Shown here: positions 57,643 through 64,000 of the stretch, one piece after another | Position numbering within the stretch: the first letter of the stretch is position 1 | Layout of the letters: each line of letters opens with the position of its first letter | Source of the DNA: Staphylococcus muscae | Lineage (GTDB): Bacteria > Bacillota > Bacilli > Staphylococcales > Staphylococcaceae | Direction: 5' to 3' | Assembly: GCF_003019275.1 (NCBI RefSeq) | Contig: NZ_CP027848.1 | Location: 62,001 to 126,000, forward strand | Length of the DNA: 64,000 bases | Position numbers and translations under genes: made by a program | Notes under the pieces: generated by a model | Database searches by the model: none | The model's input: only the letters and a program-made list of their open reading frames with translations | What the model was told of the DNA's origin: nothing

Positions 57643-59835
57643 ATGTCACAGAAATTATTTGTACGCACATTAATTACCGGTTTAGCAACATCAGCTTTAT
57701 TAGCAGGGGGACATGCTGCAAAAGCTGCAGAAGAAACAGCGCCAGTTACAGACAATCAAGAACAACCTCAAACTTCAAATCAAACACAAGCAGATACACC
57801 TCAAACTGAAAATACATCATCTGACACAACAGATGAACCATCAACAACTACTGATGTAACAACACCAGAAGAAACACAACCTACAACAGATGCACCAGAA
57901 GAAACACCTATTGCTGAAGAACAACCGATACAAGATCAACCTGAACAGCCTAATACGGGAGAAGAGGATTTAGTTTCAGATACTAAACCAGCTGAAGTCT
58001 CAAAAGAAGAATTAAAACAGCAAGAAATTGAAAATGCTCAAAATAATTTAAATACTGCTAATCAACAAGTTAAAGCTGCACAAGATGATCGAGATAAAGC
58101 GGCTCAAGAAAAAGCTGCAGCTGATCAAAAATTAAAAACAGCACAATCTGTAAAAACAACATCAACGAAACAAGTGGATCAAAAAATTGTTGATGAAACT
58201 AAAAAATTAAACAACACAACATCTAAAGTTCAAACAACACAATCACAATTGAATAAAAAGCAAGCTGAAATTGATAAAAAAGAACAGCAAATTAAAAATT
58301 ATAAACCTGAGGTAAGAGAAAAGGTTGTTCACACTTCTAACACGCCTGAAGAGGCAGAGAATCAACGTTATCACGACTGGGTAGAAGATGTGAAATACAC
58401 TGGAACACCTCAAGTTGTAAAATTAAAAGCTCAACAAGGAAAGTACGTTCCAAATAACGAACGAATTGGCCAAATTTTTGTAGATTATCTTAACGAATTA
58501 AAACGCATTAATGGTTTGCCAGGTCATGTAACATTATCAACTAACCCTGCCGTGCAAGCTTTCTCTCAAGCCCGAGCAGATGAATCAGCTGCTAATTACC
58601 GAAGCCATTACACTGAGTTACCAGATAGAAATAAATATCAAGGTGCAGAAAATTTAGCTCGTCATTATGCGTATGAATCAAAACCTGTATCTGATGAAGA
58701 AGTTGCTTATACGATGTTATTAGCTTGGTTCTCAGATTATAATAACGCTAAAAAAGGATATGGTCATCGTACAAACCTTTTAGGTGTTGACGGTGAAATT
58801 GGCTTCGCAACTGTGAGATATGGAGGAGAAGAAGACGGAATTTATACTCTACTCTCAGTTATGAACTCTCAAGGTTGGGATAGAGAAAATGTTTATAGTA
58901 AAGTAACAGAAACTCAAGTTGGAGATAAATTACAATATCGTTTAGATGGTAAAGAAGTTTATTTCGTACCTAAGAAAGTATTCCAATATATTACAACAGA
59001 AACAATTGACAAATCTGGTGATATTAAAGCTGAGTTAAATAAATTAAATAAAGAAAAAGCAAACTTAGAATCTGAACTTAAAAATTATAACAATGAAATT
59101 TCAAAAATTAAGAAAACAATTGCTAATTTGCAAGAACAACGTAAATTAATTAACGCAAATAATGCTACTCAGCAAAAAGCAATGAGTGATGCAAAAGCGT
59201 TAGTTGCTAAAAATACGAAAGCATTAGCTGCTGCAGAAAAGAAACTTGCAGATGCTAAAAAAAATAAAGCAGCTGCACAAAAAGCATTGGACGAATTAAC
59301 AAAAGTTGATGAACCGACACAACCTTCTGATACAACGAAACCAACAGAAAAACCAACAATGCCGTCAAAACCAACGTCTGAAAAGCCAAAAGATAATGTT
59401 AAACCAGGAGAAACAACACAACCTGGAACAAATACACCAACTGAAACAAAACCAGTAGTTGTTCCAAAAGAAGAAAAACCTACTATGGATAAAAAATTAG
59501 GTACAACAGAGACGTCATCAAAAGGAATCCAAGTCACATTGCCATCAGGTGAAAAAGTGACAATTTCGAAGAAAACAGTTGGCACTACATTGATTGCAGA
59601 GCCAATGGGTAATATGCCAGTTACTACACAACTAAAAGCAACAATGACATCAAGCAATGGACAAGCACCAAAGGCTATGAACTTATCAAAAGGTAATGAT
59701 AAATCTGATGACAATATGCAGATGTTACCTAATACAGGTCAAGAACAAAAAACAGGAATCTTTGCAGGACTTGCAGCATTATTAGCAGGCATTGCGACAT
59801 ACTTTGGTTTCCGTCGTAAATCATCACAAAAATAA
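57643..59835 (+). CDS. LPXTG-anchored surface protein with CAP-like (SEC10/PgrA-type) domain, copy 1
   Basis: 730 residues. Signal peptide to about AKAA30 (no YSIRK motif); Thr/Glu/Pro/Gln-rich unordered region (~30-125); coiled coil (~128-225, TANQQVKAAQDDRDKAAQEKAAADQ type); a CAP-like domain (~275-425) with RSHYTEL, GAENLARH and GHRTNLLG supplying the His/Glu/His set of that superfamily; a second coiled coil (~460-560); Pro/Lys-rich wall region; LPNTG sorting signal, hydrophobic stretch and RRKSSQK tail. Predicted sortase A substrate. The domain order recalls SEC10/PgrA surface-exclusion proteins of enterococci and lactobacilli. It lies where S. aureus carries immune-evasion genes. Confidence 0.88.
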   Translation: MSQKLFVRTLITGLATSALLAGGHAAKAAEETAPVTDNQEQPQTSNQTQADTPQTENTSSDTTDEPSTTTDVTTPEETQPTTDAPEETPIAEEQPIQDQPEQPNTGEEDLVSDTKPAEVSKEELKQQEIENAQNNLNTANQQVKAAQDDRDKAAQEKAAADQKLKTAQSVKTTSTKQVDQKIVDETKKLNNTTSKVQTTQSQLNKKQAEIDKKEQQIKNYKPEVREKVVHTSNTPEEAENQRYHDWVEDVKYTGTPQVVKLKAQQGKYVPNNERIGQIFVDYLNELKRINGLPGHVTLSTNPAVQAFSQARADESAANYRSHYTELPDRNKYQGAENLARHYAYESKPVSDEEVAYTMLLAWFSDYNNAKKGYGHRTNLLGVDGEIGFATVRYGGEEDGIYTLLSVMNSQGWDRENVYSKVTETQVGDKLQYRLDGKEVYFVPKKVFQYITTETIDKSGDIKAELNKLNKEKANLESELKNYNNEISKIKKTIANLQEQRKLINANNATQQKAMSDAKALVAKNTKALAAAEKKLADAKKNKAAAQKALDELTKVDEPTQPSDTTKPTEKPTMPSKPTSEKPKDNVKPGETTQPGTNTPTETKPVVVPKEEKPTMDKKLGTTETSSKGIQVTLPSGEKVTISKKTVGTTLIAEPMGNMPVTTQLKATMTSSNGQAPKAMNLSKGNDKSDDNMQMLPNTGQEQKTGIFAGLAALLAGIATYFGFRRKSSQK
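59185..59234 (+). repeat. 50-base exact direct repeat, copy A
   Basis: The coiled-coil codons in surface gene 1 are identical, base for base, to 63218-63267 in surface gene 2, while flanking codons differ at many synonymous sites. Confidence 0.85.
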
Positions 59836-59847
59836 TTAAAATATTAG

Positions 59848-59975
59848 AATGGGACATGACTTTCTAGAAAATGAACAGTAATTGAACGAGATAATTGATT
59901 TCGTTTATAATTAGCACAAATCTATTAGATTGTACTTACTGTATCTATCACAATATAGTTAGTTATGTTCCATTT
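59848..59975. ncRNA. Branched structured element (3' UTR or small RNA) between surface protein and 426-residue protein genes
   Basis: An outer 14-base stem AATGGGACATGACT (59848-59861) / AGTTATGTTCCATT (59962-59975), with two wobbles only, encloses CAGTAA (59877-59882) / TTACTG (59937-59942). That stem in turn encloses two hairpins: AACGA (59886-59890) / TCGTT (59902-59906) and ACAAATCT (59917-59924) / AGATTGT (59928-59934). A TTCTAGAA palindrome (59862-59869) sits outside. Such nested symmetry suggests a folded RNA or a degenerate repeat. Transcript ends and function are unknown. Confidence 0.45.
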
Positions 59976-60025
59976 TATCTTTAAAGAACCTAGTGTATTA
60001 TTTGCGATTAACGGGAGGGTATTTT

Positions 60026-61306
60026 ATGACTGATAAGGTATTAAAAAGTGAAGAAATTACTGAAGTAATTGAATCGCTTAATGAATCAACTGAAAAAGAG
60101 TTTGAAGAAAAGATTTTATCTAAAGCATTGTTAGATAAAGAAGCATTTTCAAATCAATATAATCCATGGCAAAAAGAAGCAGGTCAAAAATTGATTGGTA
60201 ACTTCAGTCGAATTATTAATGAATTGCCACTTGAAGATGGTGATGAAAATGCAGAAACATTTTCATGGTTAGACTATGATGAAGAGATGTCTCATATTAT
60301 CCCTAAAAAAAGTATGGATAAACATAATAGAAAATTGCGATATGCTATTCCTAATCACGTTCAAGGGAATATTGAAGAAGCTAATTTGTTTTTGTGTTTA
60401 ACAAATCCAAATATTGCTGATAAATTTGATGTAAAAGGACGAAAATACAATAGAAATATTTTAGATTTTCATCAAGCATTCAGAAAATATGTTACTAAGG
60501 ATGGACGAGTTTTTGAAAATCCCGATCCAAGTTCACATCTTGAAAATTTTCAATCAAGTGACAATAGTGAAACACAAAAACTTGTTTTGCAACATATTTT
60601 TAATGATGAAAAGTCTGAAGTTGAAGATGAAATTGAAAGTTTATTAAAAAATGATAGAGATAATGAGGAGGTTATTTCAGACTTAAAGGATAAACTAAAA
60701 AATTATTATTACACCAAGCAATACTTTAGAAAAATACTCCACGAAAAAGAGTTTAATGGTTTAATTGACTACATCATCGAGTATGTAGAGAATAATGATA
60801 GAGATAGCGTCAAAGATTATTTTAAAAATATAAAAACATGTAACCTAGAAAGTTTTCCTTTTCGATCTACAATGCCTGACATAAAGAAAAATGGGAAAGG
60901 AATTGGAAATAACATTTTAAGTACACAAAATGATGTGATTCTATTTAGTGCACGCATTATTATACGCCGTATAGCCTTATATATTCAAAACGCAAAACAA
61001 GAGTCAGAAAAACCATCATTTATTTTTAGAAGATTTAATGATTCTTGGAGACAATCAATTATAGAAGTATTAAAAAAAGATTATTTATTTTCAAATGATG
61101 AAGTTGAAATCGTTTTGGCTTATTTAAGAAAATATTATTTCTATACATTTCTGTCAATAGATACTGATAATTCACAAAGTAGTGGTGGTGTGTCTGAAGG
61201 CAATGTATACCATTTCACAACTAAAAAAGGTAAAGTTACAGAAGAACCTATTGGTGTAGAAGGTCTAAAATACTTCAGAGAGATGATATTACCAGAACAA
61301 AAGTAA
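60026..61306 (+). CDS. Unrecognised 426-residue protein
   Basis: I do not recognise a family with confidence. Soluble, acidic, no signal peptide or membrane helix. An N-terminal part (~1-150) contains RYAIPNHVQGNIEEANLFLCLTNPNI, where a hydrophobic strand ends in an Asn-Pro turn. A central charged helical segment (~195-235) is followed by a C-terminal part rich in aromatic and basic residues (RRFNDSWRQSIIEVLKKDY, YLRKYYFYTFLSID, SSGGVSEGNVYHFTTKKGK). GGGAGGG lies before the ATG at 60026; the frame is open upstream to 59993. It stands alone between two paralogous surface-protein genes, which suggests an inserted cargo gene. Base composition is noticeably AT-rich. Confidence 0.8.
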   Translation: MTDKVLKSEEITEVIESLNESTEKEFEEKILSKALLDKEAFSNQYNPWQKEAGQKLIGNFSRIINELPLEDGDENAETFSWLDYDEEMSHIIPKKSMDKHNRKLRYAIPNHVQGNIEEANLFLCLTNPNIADKFDVKGRKYNRNILDFHQAFRKYVTKDGRVFENPDPSSHLENFQSSDNSETQKLVLQHIFNDEKSEVEDEIESLLKNDRDNEEVISDLKDKLKNYYYTKQYFRKILHEKEFNGLIDYIIEYVENNDRDSVKDYFKNIKTCNLESFPFRSTMPDIKKNGKGIGNNILSTQNDVILFSARIIIRRIALYIQNAKQESEKPSFIFRRFNDSWRQSIIEVLKKDYLFSNDEVEIVLAYLRKYYFYTFLSIDTDNSQSSGGVSEGNVYHFTTKKGKVTEEPIGVEGLKYFREMILPEQK

Positions 61307-61364
61307 GCCTCTTTTTGTAAATTATTTATACAAGTTTAAAATTGTCATCTTAAACAAACATTAG

Positions 61365-61396
61365 AGAAAGATCTCATGAATTGGGGTCTTTCTTTG
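61365..61396 (+). terminator. Terminator of the 426-residue protein gene
   Basis: AGAAAGATC (61365-61373) pairs with GGTCTTTCT (61385-61393, one wobble), followed by TT. The rest of the 384-base gap to 61690 (AT-rich) shows no gene and no clear promoter. Confidence 0.75.
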
Positions 61397-61690
61397 CTGA
61401 TATAGGATGCAGTTCTAATTTATCTTTATAAAGTAATGAGAAGTCATGTTTAAAAGTATAGAATGACTTAATAAAAATAGAAACTATATTTATATTGAAG
61501 TGAGTGTGTGCTAAAATAAAAATGTCAAAATTTGTGTGAATGATAGGATTTAATTCAATCGTATTCGACAACATGTTTTTAAATCATTCTATTAAACAAT
61601 TTATTCTAATGATTTTTCCAGTCGACTGTTAGAGAGAGAAATGTAAGTTGGTTGTTAAAAATAAACTCTCAATCGAAGGGAGACATGTCA

Positions 61691-63874
61691 ATGTCGCAAA
61701 AATTATTTGTAAGAACGTTAATTACTGGTTTAGCTACTTCGGCCGTATTAGCAGGGGGTCACGCTGCTAAAGCTGCAGAAGAAATTGCTCCTGTCACAGA
61801 AGGTCAAGAACAACCACAAACTTCAGATCAACCACAACCAGATATACCTCAAGCTGAGCCTACAACATCCGAAACAACTGATGATAAACCTACTCAACCA
61901 GAATCCACAGAAACTCCCACATCAGAAAAACCACAACATACAACTGAAGCACCTCAAAATCCAACTATTACAGAAGAACAACCTAAACACCTAAATACGG
62001 ATGAATTAGCTTCAAATTTTAAACGTACTGAAGTGTCAAAAAAAGAATTGAAAAAACAAGAAACTGAAGATGCTAAAAATGATTTGAATACAGCTAATCA
62101 ACAAGTAAAATCAGCTCAAGAAGAAAGAGATAAAGCAGTTCATGATAAAGTGGTAGCAGAGCAGCAATTAAAAGCTGCGCAATCAGTGAAAACAACGTCA
62201 ACGAAACAAGTGGATCAAAAAATTGCTGATAACACAAAGAACTTAAATGATATAAAATCGAAAGCTCAAATAACGCAATCGCAATTAGATCAAAAAACAT
62301 CTGAAGTTAATAACAAAGAACAAGAACTTAAAAAATACAAACCGACAGTTAAAGTTACCAAATCATATACAAATGATTCGGTAAAATATGTAGAAGAACA
62401 TCGATTTAATGAATGGACTGAAGATGTAGTTTACTCTGGGACACCTAAAACAGTGACATTAAAAGAGCCTAAAGGTAAATATGTGCCGAATGTGCAACGT
62501 GTTGGGAAGTTTGTTGAACAATACATTAACGAAATTAAACGCATTAATGGTTTATCAGGAAAAGTAAAATTTACCACTAACAAAGAATTGCAAAAATACT
62601 CAATGGATCGAGCAAAAGAGATTATTACAAATCAAGTGCTTTCTCACGACACAAACTTACCGAATAGTGATCGATTACAAGGCACTGAGAATGCGGGGTA
62701 CAAGTTTGACACACAAAGTTTGTTGATTTCAGATGAAGAACTTGCTTACAGTATTGTGTTGAGTTGGTTTGCTGAATATAACAATCTTTTTAAAAACTAC
62801 TGGCATAGAACAAATATGATTCAACATAATAATGATTTTGGTTTAGGTCTTGTGAGTGATACTTTTCATGGGGATCAGGTATTTATGTACGTTTATAATA
62901 CATCAGGCATGGGTTATGAAGACTTTTATAAACCTGTCGAAACAGAAATGCCAGATGGTAAAGTAACATATCGTATTGATGGGAAAAAGATTAAGTTCTT
63001 ACCTAAAACGTTATTCAAATATGTTCGTGAAGAAGTGGTGGATCATTCAGGCGAATTAAAAACTGAACTTGCACAGTTGAAGAAGGAGAAAGCAGCCTTA
63101 GATTCTAAAGTGAGCCATTATAATAATGAAATGACTTATATTGAAACAATCATCAGTAAATTAAAACAACAACGTCAGCATATTACATCAAGTAACGCAA
63201 CACAACAAAAAGCTATTAGTGATGCAAAAGCGTTAGTTGCTAAAAATACGAAAGCATTAGCTGCTGCTGAAAAGAAACTTGCTGATGCTAAGAAGCATAA
63301 AGCAGCTGCTCAAAAAGCATTGGAAGACTTAACAAAAGTTGAAAAACCAGCTAAGCCATCAGAACCAGTTAAACCGACAACATCAAAACCAGTTAAGCCA
63401 TCAAAACCAGTTAAACCAACAACGTCAAAGCTAGTTAAGGTTAATAGTAAAAAAACAATTAAAGTTAAAATGAATCAACATAAACCGAGTGCTAATGCAC
63501 CAAGTAAGACTAAAGCAGGTGTAACATCAAAAGGCGATAAACTAAATCATGTGGTTAAAGTAAATAAGTTTGAAGTACCATCAAAAGGAATTCAAGTGAT
63601 ATTACCAACAGGTGACCAAGTGACAATTCCGAAAAAAACAGTTAGAAATAACTTAACTGCTAAGCCAATTGATAATGTAGTAGGTACAACGCAATTAAAA
63701 ACGGAAAGGCTTTCAAATACTACGCTAGCAAATAAAAACACATCACATAATAAGGTGAAGGTTTTACCAAATACAGGTCAAGAACAAGAAACAAAGATGT
63801 TCACAGGACTTTTAACTATGTTAATGGGGATTTTCACATTACGTGCTTTCCGACGTAATTCAATTGAAAAATAA
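61691..63874 (+). CDS. LPXTG-anchored surface protein with CAP-like (SEC10/PgrA-type) domain, copy 2
   Basis: 727 residues, same architecture as the protein at 57643: near-identical signal peptide (MSQKLFVRTLITGLATSA), Thr/Pro/Gln region, coiled coil, CAP-like domain with LSHDTNL, GTENAGYKF and WHRTNMI (His/Glu/His retained though surroundings differ), second coiled coil, then a wall region of repeated PVKPT-TSK / PVKPSKPVK units (about 63345-63440) and LPNTG with a basic tail. The ATG at 61691 matches copy 1; earlier in-frame TTG (61652) and ATG (61685) are alternatives. The CAP domain diverges far more than the signal and second coiled coil. Confidence 0.88.
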   Translation: MSQKLFVRTLITGLATSAVLAGGHAAKAAEEIAPVTEGQEQPQTSDQPQPDIPQAEPTTSETTDDKPTQPESTETPTSEKPQHTTEAPQNPTITEEQPKHLNTDELASNFKRTEVSKKELKKQETEDAKNDLNTANQQVKSAQEERDKAVHDKVVAEQQLKAAQSVKTTSTKQVDQKIADNTKNLNDIKSKAQITQSQLDQKTSEVNNKEQELKKYKPTVKVTKSYTNDSVKYVEEHRFNEWTEDVVYSGTPKTVTLKEPKGKYVPNVQRVGKFVEQYINEIKRINGLSGKVKFTTNKELQKYSMDRAKEIITNQVLSHDTNLPNSDRLQGTENAGYKFDTQSLLISDEELAYSIVLSWFAEYNNLFKNYWHRTNMIQHNNDFGLGLVSDTFHGDQVFMYVYNTSGMGYEDFYKPVETEMPDGKVTYRIDGKKIKFLPKTLFKYVREEVVDHSGELKTELAQLKKEKAALDSKVSHYNNEMTYIETIISKLKQQRQHITSSNATQQKAISDAKALVAKNTKALAAAEKKLADAKKHKAAAQKALEDLTKVEKPAKPSEPVKPTTSKPVKPSKPVKPTTSKLVKVNSKKTIKVKMNQHKPSANAPSKTKAGVTSKGDKLNHVVKVNKFEVPSKGIQVILPTGDQVTIPKKTVRNNLTAKPIDNVVGTTQLKTERLSNTTLANKNTSHNKVKVLPNTGQEQETKMFTGLLTMLMGIFTLRAFRRNSIEK
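63218..63267 (+). repeat. 50-base exact direct repeat, copy B
   Basis: Second copy of the 50-base identity, 4033 bases from the first and in the same orientation. Recombination between them would delete the 426-residue protein gene and fuse the surface genes in frame. Confidence 0.85.
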
Positions 63875-63875
63875 C

Positions 63876-63913
63876 AAAAAAGATCTCAGGCTTTTATAAC
63901 CTGGGATCTTTTC
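63876..63913 (+). terminator. Terminator of the second surface protein gene
   Basis: AAAAGATCTCAGG pairs with CCTGGGATCTTTT (one mismatch). The remaining bases to 64000 show nothing I can assign. Confidence 0.85.
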
Positions 63914-64000
63914 ACTAGCTTAGTTTTTATATAAATTAATACTCAACGTATTTTTAACAGGCTAGAAAGAAAGCAAAAAGAAGCAAGTATCGCTGAATCT

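Noticed and set aside
59169..59714. 181-codon minus-strand frame inside surface gene 1
   Set aside because: It is antisense to the repetitive, Lys/Thr/Pro-coding wall region, which lacks stop-generating codons on the complement; no start signal.

Overview
This is a window of a low-GC Firmicutes chromosome and almost certainly a Staphylococcus. The gene order ktrC - rnjA/rpoY - def - pdhABCD - potABCD - typA - ftsW - pycA - ctaA/ctaB/ctaM - rsmD/coaD - rpmF - pheST - rnhC - zapA - mutS2 - trxA - uvrC - sdhCAB - murI is that of the S. aureus core genome, and many proteins (PdhA, PdhC, PheS, SdhB) are close to the S. aureus proteins as I remember them. It is not S. aureus itself. The isd haem-uptake cluster that sits between rpmF and the SpoU methylase gene in S. 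aureus is missing, and the region after the murI block carries different genes. A non-aureus species, perhaps of the S. intermedius group, is a guess. I saw no tRNA, rRNA, CRISPR array, insertion sequence or prophage.

Layout. 1-9.5 kb: end of a potassium-channel regulator, RNase J1 with RNA polymerase epsilon, peptide deformylase, a YkyA-like lipoprotein and the complete pyruvate dehydrogenase operon. 9.5-16 kb: a HTH-cupin regulator directly followed by a polyamine ABC importer (potABCD, genes overlapping by 4 bases), then two DUF4064-type membrane proteins. 16-23 kb: small conserved genes (UPF0637, inositol-phosphatase family, DUF5325, typA, an old-yellow-enzyme oxidoreductase, ylaI-like, ylaN) and ftsW. 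23-30 kb: pycA and the haem A / cytochrome oxidase assembly genes. 30-36 kb: the ylb cluster (CAP-domain protein, ylbF, phosphodiesterase, ylbG, rsmD, coaD, tmcAL, DUF177, rpmF). 36-41 kb: trmH-type methylase and pheST under a Phe T-box. 41-42 kb: a 0.9-kb non-conventional interval. 42-55.9 kb: rnhC, zapA, cvpA, polX, mutS2, trxA, uvrC, sdhCAB, murI, rdgB and a phosphodiesterase. 56-64 kb: an accessory block of two related ~109-residue proteins, a small lipoprotein, two paralogous LPXTG surface proteins with a CAP-like domain, and between them an unrecognised 426-residue protein.

Most interesting signals. (1) Between pheT and rnhC lie two tandem copies, offset by exactly 498 bases, of what reads as a type I toxin-antitoxin module. 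Each has a 26-codon hydrophobic peptide gene on the minus strand and a convergent, plus-strand antisense RNA with its own consensus promoter and terminator that overlaps the 3' part of the toxin mRNA. The toxin mRNA also carries a short conserved upstream ORF overlapping or abutting the toxin start. The two copies keep promoters, toxin and terminator hairpin but have diverged in the antisense pairing segment. (2) The 56-64 kb accessory block, with a pair of small WKISPKRL-type proteins, a multi-branched structured RNA element at 59848-59975 and a 50-base exact repeat shared by the two surface-protein genes. (3) Several regulatory palindromes: a stacked repeat array before pdhA, a Fur-like box plus a cre site before sdhC, and long hairpins between pdhB and pdhC and in the ctaA leader.
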